Assembly (NCBI RefSeq): GCF_014699115.1
Contig: NZ_JACXAD010000026.1
Location: forward strand, 1 to 64,000
Source: Hymenobacter montanus
Lineage (GTDB): Bacteria; Bacteroidota; Bacteroidia; Cytophagales; Hymenobacteraceae
DNA: 64,000 nucleotides
Direction: 5' to 3'
In this document: one piece after another, positions 48,597-57,224 of the stretch
Numbering within the stretch: position 1 is the stretch's first letter
Layout of the letters: each line of letters begins with the position of its first letter
The notes under the pieces: generated by a model
What the model was told of the DNA's origin: nothing
The model's input: only the letters and a program-made list of their open reading frames with translations
The model's database searches: none
Program-made: the position numbers and the translations under genes

Positions 48597-50498
48597 TTAC
48601 TTGGCAATGGTTAGCTGACGGGTAGTAAATTCATTACCCGTCTGCACCTTGAGCAGGTACATGCCATTGGCTAAGCTGGAAAGGTTCACCTCGTTGATGA
48701 AGTTGTCTTTCAGCGACGTGGTGTAAACCTGCTGGCCCAACATGTTCACCACATTTACTTGCAGGTTGTCCTTGGCGTTGGCACCGCGCACTTCCAGCTT
48801 CACCAAGCCCGTTGAGGGGTTAGGATACATCCACACGGCCCGGTTCAGGGCTTTCGATGTGCCTAGCACCACCGCGGTTTGGGCATCTATTACAAACGCG
48901 CCGAGATTAGATACAGCAGCATCACTTAGCGTCCCACCTGCAGCGGTGAAAGGAGCAATGGTGAAGAACGCGCCCGAACGCGTAGGCGATTCAGGCAAAG
49001 TTGCCACAGGAAAATAACCACTGCCACCAGCAGGAGCGGCGGTCTGTACCATGCCCACGTAAAAGTCGCCGGCTGCTACTGAAACAGGAGTGTTGAAAAC
49101 GAAGGATTTGGTTCGACCGATGTCAGCAGTCTGAACGACATAGTCAGCAGAACGCGCGAGTACAGCGCCAGCTGCGTTTACGGCTACACCATACACGGTG
49201 CGGCCAACTGTGTTAGCGCCACCTTCTAGCCAAACTCCTACAGCACTAACGGTACGTGCCACTGGTGTGTTGAACTTGGCTATAAGAGCCCCCGTGGTAG
49301 TAGGACCAAATCCTACGCTACCGGCAGGGTCGGGAGTGGCATTGTTAGCGTAGCTAAATGTATTGGCTGTTACCACCTGCGTATACGCTTTGGAGTTATT
49401 ACCAGGCACTGCATCAGCTGGTACCGTTACCGTCAACGTATTATTGCCGGTCGTGGTAGGTGTAAAGGCGTTAAAAGAGACGGTGGCAGATGCCCCTGCT
49501 GCCAGCGAAGGCACGACTTTAGTGTTCGTAAACGTGTTGGCGCCGGTCACGTTCAGCGTCACGTTTAGGTTAGTGAGGGCTGCCGAGCCGGCGTTGCGTA
49601 CCACTGCTTGTACTACTTGTGGGCTAGCAACCGGGGCCTTTCCTAATGAATAAATTACCTGGGCGGCGGCATCGTTAGCGGGCAGTGGCGGCCCGGCGAC
49701 GAAGCGGTACGTACGACCGGGATCTGGCAAGAAAGTATTACGCATGAAGTGCGCTTGTAAGGCGGCTGGCTGGTCGAAGGTGGTAGCGGTCCAAGGCGTG
49801 GCACTGGCAGGCTTCAGGGCCAATACCCGGTCGCTAGCCGCTATCGACGAGCCTTTCAAGCCAATAACTGCCGGCTGGCCGGTAGCAGTACCAGTAGTTG
49901 CGGTCCAAGTGCCGTAGACTAGTTCGATATTGTTAGTTCCCTCAAACAGCCGAATTTGGAACTGCATAGTAGCAAACTGCGCTGGCACCACCGGCGGGCC
50001 AGGCGAGCTGTAGTCGCGCAGATTCTTAAACTGAATGGTGCACACGCGGTTTGGCGCCGTACCAGTGGTTGCTACCCGAAATCCCGTGGGGTTGGCCGTT
50101 TGGTCAGCAGCGCCATAAAGATCCAGGTTCGAGATAGCTGCGATAATGTCCTTATCAAGATCATTGCCACTACCAATAGCATTGAGGAGCATATTACTGG
50201 AAGGAGCATTAACACCGAGCTTGATAAAGCCATTCGTACTTAGGACAAAGTTTGAGTAAGCCACCCCGTCGTAGAGGAATGTAAAGCCAATGCTTTGGGG
50301 AGACGATATAGCATTATCGTTGTTCGCAACCGCAATAGCAGTACCGGTGGCTCCCAAATCGGTGTAAGTACCGGCCGTATTAACGGCTAGCGAGGTCGGA
50401 TAATTCAGAAACTGTGCTTGCGTTGTGGCTACACTGCCAAGACCAAGCAACGTAGCAAGCCCCAGCTTCCGCCAGAGCGCGATGTAAGAGTTTGTCAT
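48597..50498 (-). CDS. T9SS-sorted secreted protein with CARDB-like domain
   Basis: A 633-residue secreted protein. The signal peptide (KLGLATLLGLGSVATTQAQ) is followed by an N-terminal beta-sandwich with GFTFLYDGVAYSNFVLSTNG and FIKLGVNAPSS, a pattern common in Cytophagales T9SS cargo. The centre (~300-380) is CARDB-like (AVRNAGSAALTNLNVTLNVT, VPSLAAGASATVSF). A third beta region precedes the T9SS domain (WMYPNPSTGLVKLEVRGANA, then VNMLGQQVYTTSL and a final TRQLTIAK). The base composition of the gene is less GC-rich than its neighbours. The function is unknown; a cell-surface or adhesive role is plausible. Confidence 0.87.
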   Translation of the reverse strand: MTNSYIALWRKLGLATLLGLGSVATTQAQFLNYPTSLAVNTAGTYTDLGATGTAIAVANNDNAISSPQSIGFTFLYDGVAYSNFVLSTNGFIKLGVNAPSSNMLLNAIGSGNDLDKDIIAAISNLDLYGAADQTANPTGFRVATTGTAPNRVCTIQFKNLRDYSSPGPPVVPAQFATMQFQIRLFEGTNNIELVYGTWTATTGTATGQPAVIGLKGSSIAASDRVLALKPASATPWTATTFDQPAALQAHFMRNTFLPDPGRTYRFVAGPPLPANDAAAQVIYSLGKAPVASPQVVQAVVRNAGSAALTNLNVTLNVTGANTFTNTKVVPSLAAGASATVSFNAFTPTTTGNNTLTVTVPADAVPGNNSKAYTQVVTANTFSYANNATPDPAGSVGFGPTTTGALIAKFNTPVARTVSAVGVWLEGGANTVGRTVYGVAVNAAGAVLARSADYVVQTADIGRTKSFVFNTPVSVAAGDFYVGMVQTAAPAGGSGYFPVATLPESPTRSGAFFTIAPFTAAGGTLSDAAVSNLGAFVIDAQTAVVLGTSKALNRAVWMYPNPSTGLVKLEVRGANAKDNLQVNVVNMLGQQVYTTSLKDNFINEVNLSSLANGMYLLKVQTGNEFTTRQLTIAK

Positions 50499-51140
50499 CA
50501 GGTAAAAGTTTTAGAAAATGAAAAAGGGTTGGTGAGGAAAATATGAAATATACAGCAGCAGCAAAGTTTATTGAAACTTTCTGCCCTCAAATCTACTCTT
50601 TTTCTAAGAAAATCCAAGGTCGTGGCGAAGAATCAAAAAAGTTGCCTCCGTGCTCGTACTTTGAACCTCGCTGGGGTTTGGCCTTTTGCCTTGGCCTTCA
50701 ATGACATCAACCGTGATTATTTCATCGTTTATAGAACTATTGGGCACTGGCCACGCTACTAATCAGCCAACACGGGTCTTGTAACAAGCGGGCCTCAGGC
50801 ACTCTACTTCGGCAGCCGCACTATCTAATCTGCCACCATTTTAGCCTGGCCATATCCGGCGCCCAAGTAGATTTGGCTACGCCCCCCTAACGTGTATTTA
50901 TCCGGCTGTGCCCGATGCGGCCATTCCTGAACTGCTGGCACGAACCCAGTACATATACACCTTTTAGTATGGTACCCCTTAGGGTATTAAACGTACCCGC
51001 CTCAGAAGTTCAGCTCTGGCCGCCCCATAGACCAGCCGACGGACCGCTGTGCGTAGAAGGTGCTACGCCAGGCGCGGGAGCTAGGCTGCCGGTCTTAGCC
51101 GGCACGATAAGTAGCCTTGGTTAAAAATTTGGTTCATGGC
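50499..51140. other. Gap without supported gene
   Basis: Contains the probable promoter of the 48597-50498 gene near 50550-50610. The rest has only short frames, none convincing. Confidence 0.35.
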
Positions 51141-51899
51141 TCACTTTGGCCCAACGCGGGTTTGGATAAAGTCCAGCGTGGTGCCCTCGGCCAGGCCGGG
51201 AGCCGATACCCGAATTAAGTCGGCTATGTCGGCGCGTGGAAACGACACGTAACCCCGTATGCGTTGGCCGGGCTCCACGGTGTTACGGCGCAAGTAAGTC
51301 GACCGCAACTCCTCTAATTGAGCCCGGTGCTGGTCGGCCGCTGCGGCGGCCTCCAGGCGCTGGCGTGTGTAGTAATTGTTTTCGTTCTGGTGCTTGGTTT
51401 CGCGGGCCTGCTCCTGCTCCTTGGTTTCTTTCTTTTTTAGGGCGGCGAGGTTTTCCACTCCGTGGCTCAGGCTCGTCAGCAATTCGTTGGTCCCGACATT
51501 GGTAGCAGCCTTTGATTCTTCACTCACGCGGCTGGTCAGCGCCTGAATTTGCACTTCGGGGTCGAAGGCCGCCAACCCGGCAGGCAGGTACGATACTGCC
51601 CTAGAAGCTACCGGCTGCGTGAGCACGGGCTGCAGGTAGAAATCCTTTGGGCCTACCACCCATGGCCGGCGAGTCTTGTTATGGAAGTCCATCGCAAACA
51701 CCATCTTGTCTTCTTCGTAGCGCACGAAGCTGACCTGCACTTCCAGGCTATCGTTCTGCCGGTGGGCCGCTTCGGCTCCATCGGCCCACAGGCCGGTTCC
51801 TTTGCTGGGGCGCATGGTTAACATGTACGAGGGCGCGCAGGCCGTTAGCGCCGCCGCTCCTAAGCTCAGGGCACAACTAAGAAAACGAAGAAGTCGCAT
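51141..51899 (-). CDS. Putative lipoprotein with coiled-coil segment
   Basis: A 252-residue exported protein from the Met at 51899 (MRLLRFLSCALSLGAAALTA, then CAP, a good lipobox with Cys21). The N-terminal half (to ~120) is beta-rich (DSLEVQVSFVRYEEDKMVFA). A long charged helix follows (KKKETKEQEQARETKHQNEN, EAAAAADQHRAQLEELRS), and a small beta part closes it (PGQRIRGYVSFPRADI). I do not recognise the family. The longer frame starting at 51962 lacks a lipobox in the right place. Confidence 0.75.
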   Translation of the reverse strand: MRLLRFLSCALSLGAAALTACAPSYMLTMRPSKGTGLWADGAEAAHRQNDSLEVQVSFVRYEEDKMVFAMDFHNKTRRPWVVGPKDFYLQPVLTQPVASRAVSYLPAGLAAFDPEVQIQALTSRVSEESKAATNVGTNELLTSLSHGVENLAALKKKETKEQEQARETKHQNENNYYTRQRLEAAAAADQHRAQLEELRSTYLRRNTVEPGQRIRGYVSFPRADIADLIRVSAPGLAEGTTLDFIQTRVGPK

Positions 51900-51974
51900 G
51901 TGGCAAAAGAGGTAAATAATGAGCAGATGAGCCTGGTGAAGCGGTTTTAGTTGCAAACGCACTCTCGTTTCTTC

Positions 51975-52325
51975 TCAAAATCGTAATTCCGACGGCAGCT
52001 GAAATTGGCCAGCGCCATCGGGCTCGAATGGCCAATGCCGGCGCACCGCGGCCAGCGGCACCGGACCGAATACGTGCGCAAAGGCTTCGCCCCGCGAGGC
52101 CACCCATTCGCGCTCCACACGGATGTGGGCCGCCGCGAGGACTTCCTCGTCCCACTCCAACAAAACCAAATCGGCCCGCCCGGCATAATATCGGCGGGCC
52201 GTTTCCAGTATCTGGTGCCGTTGCGAGGAATGAATAAAGCCCTCGGCCGCGAGGTCGGCACTGACGAAAAAACCACTGTCCAGCGCTTGCTGCCAGTCGG
52301 CCACCTCGGCAATTCGGTAGAGCAC
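51975..52325 (-). CDS. DUF952 domain-containing protein
   Basis: A 116-residue cytoplasmic protein matching DUF952 (glutathione S-transferase-like domain of unknown function). It begins MLYRIAEVADWQQALDSGFF, and has the conserved AEGFIHSSQRHQ followed by LVLLEWDEEVL. The HVFGPVPLAAVRRHWPFEPD block near the end is typical. Function unknown; related domains fuse to metabolic enzymes. The frame is complete. Confidence 0.88.
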   Translation of the reverse strand: MLYRIAEVADWQQALDSGFFVSADLAAEGFIHSSQRHQILETARRYYAGRADLVLLEWDEEVLAAAHIRVEREWVASRGEAFAHVFGPVPLAAVRRHWPFEPDGAGQFQLPSELRF

Positions 52326-52577
52326 TGGTTGATTGTTGAGTTGTAGCAGGCTGCTTATTCCGGGGGCGGTTGTACAGGTCGAAGTACTGGGCCGGACGCG
52401 GCGGTAGCCAGGGCACCAAGGCCTTCAGCCTTCGATCAGCCCAACCTGATGGCCTGGAATAAACATAAACGAGACGGGGAGTGATGTTCTAATCAATGTC
52501 TGCCCACCCTAGCGCAAATAAGCTGTAGGGGGCACACCCGCCACTCAATTAGTGCCGCTGGCCGCTCAGGGCCGCAA

Positions 52578-52964
52578 CTAGGCCTTCCATAGTTCCTGCT
52601 GCACCTGCTTGCCCACCGTGAGCATGATGCGTACGGGATTGGGGACGAGCGTGATGCGGGCTTCTTTACCGGGGTATCTTTCCGAATCAACCCAGACGCC
52701 CTCTTTGGGTGAGGGGGTGGAGCCGGGGGTGCTGGGTAAATAGGCCGTGGGCAACAGCACGTCGGTGTCCGACTTTAGATCCGTGTGCACCTTGTCGAGG
52801 GCCTTTTCGAGGAATTCGCCATACTCGTCGTTGAAGTCGTCCTCCAGGTCGTGCAGGGCTTCTTCTACCTCATCGTAGCGGGCATCGTCGTATTTGAGGG
52901 TGTGCAACTCGGCTTTCTTCTCAATTAAGGCCACGAGGGCACGGTTCATTTCTTCGGTATTCAT
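52578..52964 (-). CDS. Conserved hypothetical protein (128 aa)
   Basis: A small cytoplasmic, mainly helical protein: MNTEEMNRALVALIEKKAEL then an acidic helical stretch (YDEVEEALHDLEDDFNDEYG, FLEKALDKVHTDL). A second part contains TAYLPSTPGSTPSPKEGVWV and RITLVPNPVRIMLTVG, beta-like. I recall similar unnamed proteins in Cytophagales; no function is known. It is divergent from HPPD. Confidence 0.78.
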   Translation of the reverse strand: MNTEEMNRALVALIEKKAELHTLKYDDARYDEVEEALHDLEDDFNDEYGEFLEKALDKVHTDLKSDTDVLLPTAYLPSTPGSTPSPKEGVWVDSERYPGKEARITLVPNPVRIMLTVGKQVQQELWKA

Positions 52965-53121
52965 AGGGCGCTAAGGCGGAGGGTTCGCTACAAAAATGGG
53001 AACGATTTGTTAAACATGCGCCGCCGCTGCGCGCTCCCGTAGCCAATGCTGGCTGAATGCTAGATCAATTGCTATTTTTACCCGAATATCATTGGCTTTT
53101 CTCTCTAACCCATAATCACCC

Positions 53122-54255
53122 ATGCACACCATGACCTCGCCCGAAGTGCTGGCCCAATCTGCCCAGGACTTCCTTCCGCTGAAAGGTACCGACCACATCG
53201 AATTCTACGTGGGCAATGCCAAGCAGGCCGCCTACTACTACCAGGCTGCGTTCGGCTACGAGCTGGTTGCCTACGCCGGCCCCGAAACCGGCCTGCGCGA
53301 CCGAGCCAGCTATGTGCTGCAGCAAGGTAAAGTCCGGCTCGTGCTCACCACTTCGCTCCTACCCGATTCCGATATTACCCGGCACGTAGCCCAGCACGGC
53401 GACGGCGTAAAAGTAATGGCGCTGTGGGTCGACGATGCCCGCAAGTCATTTGAGGAAACGACTAAACGCGGGGCCAAAGTGGCTTTCGAGCCCTACACCA
53501 TCGAGGACGAGCACGGCTCGGTTACCCTGGCCGGCATTTATACCTACGGCGAGAGTGTTCACACTTTCGTGGAGCGCGGCAACTATTCGGGGCCCTTCAT
53601 GCCGGGGTTCGTGGCCAAAAGCAGCTCCGTTCCGCAGGATGCCCCCGTGGGCCTGCTGCACGTCGACCACTGCGTGGGCAACGTAGGCTGGGGCGAGATG
53701 AACCAGTGGGTGAAATTCTACGAGGACGTGATGGGCTTTAAGCTGCTGCTCACCTTCGACGACGACGACATCAGCACGGAGTATTCGGCCCTGATGTCCA
53801 AGGTCGTATCCAATGGCAACGGCTACGTGAAATTTCCCATCAACGAGCCGGCCGAAGGGAAGAAAAGGTCGCAGATCGAGGAATACCTCGACTACTACCA
53901 CTCGCCCGGGGTGCAGCACATTGCCATCGCCACCAACGACATCCGCGCCACCGTGACCGAGTTGCGCCGCCGGGGCGTGGAGTTCCTCTCGGTGCCGGGC
54001 ACGTATTACGAAGACCTGCTCGAGCGCATTGGCCAGATCGACGAGGACCTGCAATCGCTGAAAGACCTGAACCTGCTCGTCGACCGCGACGAAGAGGGCT
54101 ATCTCCTGCAAATCTTCACCAAGCCCGTGGAAGACCGGCCCACCGTGTTCTACGAAATCATTCAGCGCAAAGGGGCCAAGAGCTTCGGCAAAGGCAATTT
54201 CAAAGCCCTGTTCGAAAGCATTGAGCGCGAGCAAGCACTGCGGGGCAATTTGTAA
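53122..54255 (+). CDS. hppD: 4-hydroxyphenylpyruvate dioxygenase
   Basis: Converts 4-hydroxyphenylpyruvate to homogentisate with O2 in Tyr/Phe degradation. The 377-residue product is full length with two vicinal-oxygen-chelate domains. The iron site is intact: first His in LLHVDHCVGN, second His in VQHIAIATNDI, and the Glu in VFYEIIQRKG near the C-terminus. The N-terminal FLPLKGTDHIEFYVGNAKQA is typical of bacterial HPPD. A second Met is nine bases later. Other steps (homogentisate dioxygenase etc.) are not adjacent. Confidence 0.95.
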   Translation: MHTMTSPEVLAQSAQDFLPLKGTDHIEFYVGNAKQAAYYYQAAFGYELVAYAGPETGLRDRASYVLQQGKVRLVLTTSLLPDSDITRHVAQHGDGVKVMALWVDDARKSFEETTKRGAKVAFEPYTIEDEHGSVTLAGIYTYGESVHTFVERGNYSGPFMPGFVAKSSSVPQDAPVGLLHVDHCVGNVGWGEMNQWVKFYEDVMGFKLLLTFDDDDISTEYSALMSKVVSNGNGYVKFPINEPAEGKKRSQIEEYLDYYHSPGVQHIAIATNDIRATVTELRRRGVEFLSVPGTYYEDLLERIGQIDEDLQSLKDLNLLVDRDEEGYLLQIFTKPVEDRPTVFYEIIQRKGAKSFGKGNFKALFESIEREQALRGNL

Positions 54256-54417
54256 GTTGCGGCCAGCCGCACGCGGGGCAGCCGTGACGGAACAAGGAGC
54301 AAGCAGGAAGGACCTTTATATATTGATACGCCTCACCGCCAGCTGCTCCTGCCTAACAACGCTGCTGCTAGCTTAATTCGCTCAAATTTAGTAGCTTTAT
54401 CGCCAAGCACTGTTCAA

Positions 54418-54468
54418 CCGCCGCTTCGGCCCCGAGATCTCATCAATTTCTTGGGGCCGAAGCGGCGG
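54418..54468. repeat. Perfect 16-base inverted repeat
   Basis: CCGCCGCTTCGGCCCC (54418-54433) and GGGGCCGAAGCGGCGG (54453-54468). No T-run flanks it, so it is a REP-like palindrome or a stable RNA hairpin, possibly helping to end the hppD transcript. Confidence 0.65.
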
Positions 54469-54754
54469 AAAAGTACAGGCCTCCTGCTGCCAGCTACCCA
54501 AACAAACCAGCGACCGGCTGGTTCACCACCAAATCCCCCGTGGTAACTACCGCGGGGCGGAGCTTTTGCAACAGTGGCGTTGGTCGCCGCCAGTTTCTTC
54601 GATGTAGTGCCGCTTGGCTACCTCAACCACTACATTGCATTGTCACCCCGTCGCTACCTGGCTGCCTCAGCAATTGGTGGCAGTGTGACGGTCTTCTTGA
54701 TACTCTCTATTCTATCTATCATGTCTACCCGTATTCACTTTTTCCCAAACTTAT

Positions 54755-56812
54755 ATGAAACATTTATGCCTTATTCTTGGCGGGTTATTCGCTGCTTTAC
54801 CTAATGCCTGGGCTCAGTCCTCCGTCGATGAGAGCCGCGTGACCAGTATCCTACACGTCGACAACCAGAATCCGGCGGCCACGCCCACCGGGCCGGGGAC
54901 GGCGGCCCAACCCTATTCCTCCTTTATGGCCGCCCTGGAGCGGGCCTGGACCCAAGTGCGCGCCGGCACCGGCACCAAGCTCTTGGTGCACCCGGGCACC
55001 TACCGCGAAGGCGACGGGAACGGCATGAGTGTCCACGGCGAGAATGCCGACACGCCCCCGCTCGTGATCGAGGGCACGGTCCCGGATCGGGTCATCCTCA
55101 GCGGGGCCGATGTATTCCCGCAGTGGACCCCGGCGGCGGGCGTGGCCAACTGCTTCCAGACCCCCTGGACCAAGCGCTGGGGCGAAATTAGGAACCCGTT
55201 CCGCACGAACGAGCCCACGGGGATGAGTGATTTGCGCAAGGAAGGGTTTTACATCGATGGCAAGCCCTTGAGCCAGGTGCGCAGCGCGGCGGAGTTGCGG
55301 CCCGGCCGCTTCTGGGTCGACGAGGACAACGGGCGCGTCGTGTTGTATCCCCCGGCCGGGATGGTGCTGGCCGGCCACGTGGTGGAAGGGGCCATGCGCC
55401 CCGACAACAACGACTTTGCCGTGCTCAAGTTTTACCAGGTCAAGAACCTAGTGGTGCGCAAGCTCACCGTCACGGGCTGCGCCACGGCCTTCGGCCCGGG
55501 GTTGCTGTTTGGCAACAGCAGCAACGTGCTCATCGAAGACTGCCACTTCGACCGCAACGTCGGCGGCGGTCTGGGCCTGCCCAATTCACAAGCCACGGTG
55601 CGCCGCTGCACGGCCGATGAGAACGGCTATAAGGGCATCGGCGGCGCCCCCGTGAATGAACTCCTCGAAGACGTGCAAACCAACTGGAACGGTTGGAAGT
55701 CCTACGAGCTGGGCTTCACCAACGACTTTGATGCGGCCGGCATGAAGCTCGGCCTCGCCCGGAACGTGACCGTGCGGCGCTACAAAAGCGTGGGCAACAT
55801 GTTCGCCGGACTCTGGTTCGACGTCTACTGCCAAAACGTGACGGTGGACCAAGCCCTGGTGGCTGGCAACCGCCAGGAGGGCATGAACTGGGAGATCAGC
55901 GACGGGCTCACCGTCTCGCGGCTGCGCTCGGTATACAACTCCCTGGGCTGGCTCAGCTTCGATGGCCACAACGTGCGCATCACCAACTCCACCATCGCCT
56001 TCAACGACCCGGGCATACAGGTTATGGTGTCGAACAGCGGGCGGGTCGGGGAAATGATCAGTAACATCCCGGGCATCGAAACCACCTGGCGCTGGAATGT
56101 CCGCAACAGCACCATCGGCACGCTGAACACAAATAATATCCAGTTACTGTTCGACACCTGGCCGCGGGACTACATCGGTACCCACGGGGGCACGGGCTCC
56201 ATGGTGGAGTTCCGCGATACCTACCAGGGCGACAACAACGTTTTCTGGCGGCCCCCGTCCAACCCCAGCATCCCCGACGCGGGCTTCCGCGAGGGATCCG
56301 AGGGCAATCCCTCGCCCACGGCCGGTTCGTCGGCCACGCTGGTGCGCTGGCGGGCCCTGCCCGCCTCAGTGCAAGATGTGAACTCGGTGTGGGGCCAGCC
56401 CCAGCTGCTGGCCGCCCGGCAGGCGCTGTTCACCGAACTCTCCACCCTCTGGCGCGAGCCCGCCCCCCTCAACCTGGGCTACCACATCCGCCCCTTCAGC
56501 CCCCTGTATCCTGAGTCCGGGCCCTCGGTAGTCCTGCAAACCCGCACGGCTGCCGGGCTCGAGCCGCTGACGGTTTACCCCAACCCCGTGGCGGCACAGT
56601 GCACGGTGCAGTTCACCGCCGCCCAAGCGGGCGAGGTGAGGCTGCACCTGACCGATATCACGGGGCGCACGCTACGCGCCCGCTCCCAAACCGTCGCGGC
56701 CGGGGCCCAATCGCTGAGCTTTGACGTCCGGGGCCTGGCCCCCGGCCTGTACGTGCTGCACCTGCGGCAAGGCACCCAAACCCAGACCCAGAAACTGGTC
56801 GTTGAGCCTTAA
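54755..56812 (+). CDS. Right-handed parallel beta-helix protein with T9SS sorting domain
   Basis: A 685-residue secreted protein. After the signal peptide (MKHLCLILGGLFAALPNAWA) comes HVDNQNPAATPTGPGTAAQP, typical of DUF1565-like pectate-lyase-fold starts. The body to ~520 is a right-handed beta-helix (LVVRKLTVTGCATAFGPGLL, VLIEDCHFDRNVGGGLGLPN, NVTVRRYKSVGNMFAGLWFD). The last ~80 residues form a T9SS domain (LTVYPNPVAAQCTVQFTAAQ to TQKLVVEP). A polysaccharide lyase or glycan-binding function is plausible from the fold, but I cannot assign catalytic residues. Confidence 0.88.
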   Translation: MKHLCLILGGLFAALPNAWAQSSVDESRVTSILHVDNQNPAATPTGPGTAAQPYSSFMAALERAWTQVRAGTGTKLLVHPGTYREGDGNGMSVHGENADTPPLVIEGTVPDRVILSGADVFPQWTPAAGVANCFQTPWTKRWGEIRNPFRTNEPTGMSDLRKEGFYIDGKPLSQVRSAAELRPGRFWVDEDNGRVVLYPPAGMVLAGHVVEGAMRPDNNDFAVLKFYQVKNLVVRKLTVTGCATAFGPGLLFGNSSNVLIEDCHFDRNVGGGLGLPNSQATVRRCTADENGYKGIGGAPVNELLEDVQTNWNGWKSYELGFTNDFDAAGMKLGLARNVTVRRYKSVGNMFAGLWFDVYCQNVTVDQALVAGNRQEGMNWEISDGLTVSRLRSVYNSLGWLSFDGHNVRITNSTIAFNDPGIQVMVSNSGRVGEMISNIPGIETTWRWNVRNSTIGTLNTNNIQLLFDTWPRDYIGTHGGTGSMVEFRDTYQGDNNVFWRPPSNPSIPDAGFREGSEGNPSPTAGSSATLVRWRALPASVQDVNSVWGQPQLLAARQALFTELSTLWREPAPLNLGYHIRPFSPLYPESGPSVVLQTRTAAGLEPLTVYPNPVAAQCTVQFTAAQAGEVRLHLTDITGRTLRARSQTVAAGAQSLSFDVRGLAPGLYVLHLRQGTQTQTQKLVVEP

Positions 56813-56930
56813 CATGTACGGCAAAAGGCGCGGGCGGGCGTCGAGACACTCCGCTCGCGCCATCAGGCATTAGTTGCCGATGGGCCCGCGTCACATAGTA
56901 GGCTATAAACTTTTTCAATCCCCCTTCCGA

Positions 56931-56972
56931 AGCCCTGGCTGCTAGAACTAGATCTAGCAACCAGGGCTTTAT
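56931..56972. terminator. Terminator after the beta-helix gene
   Basis: AGCCCTGGCTGCTAGA (56931-56946) and TCTAGCAACCAGGGCT (56953-56968) pair, followed by TTATT. Confidence 0.82.
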
Positions 56973-57177
56973 TCGGTCTATACGAAAACGCATTCCAAGC
57001 AGGAATCTAAATTAGGCCATCAAGCAGTTGATGTTTTCGGCTGGCAGTTGGGCGCGGGTTCAAAGTTCGGCGGCCAACGAGGCGCTTTTCGGCCACCGGT
57101 TAAGTAAGACCGCTTTGGAAGGGACGCAACGGCCCCAAGCGGAGATGCCGCTGGCTGCCCAGTAGCCGCCCCGCTCT

Positions 57178-57185
57178 TACTTTCG
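57178..57185 (+). promoter_or_regulatory. Candidate -7 box of phosphoglucomutase gene
   Basis: TACTTTCG, one mismatch from TAnnTTTG, 39 bases before the ATG. The same TACTTTCG word lies ahead of sucC (36941-36948, minus) and the rhodanese gene (41985-41992, minus). Confidence 0.4.
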
Positions 57186-57224
57186 TATTCTCAATTTTGC
57201 CCTTTCATTCGCTCGCTCCTACTC

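Noticed and set aside
50571..50762. 63-residue frame (plus) upstream of the 48597-50498 gene
   Set aside because: Lies in the promoter region of the divergent gene and shows no conserved pattern.
54540..54804. Short frames overlapping the start of the beta-helix gene
   Set aside because: They overlap the signal peptide of the real gene in another frame.
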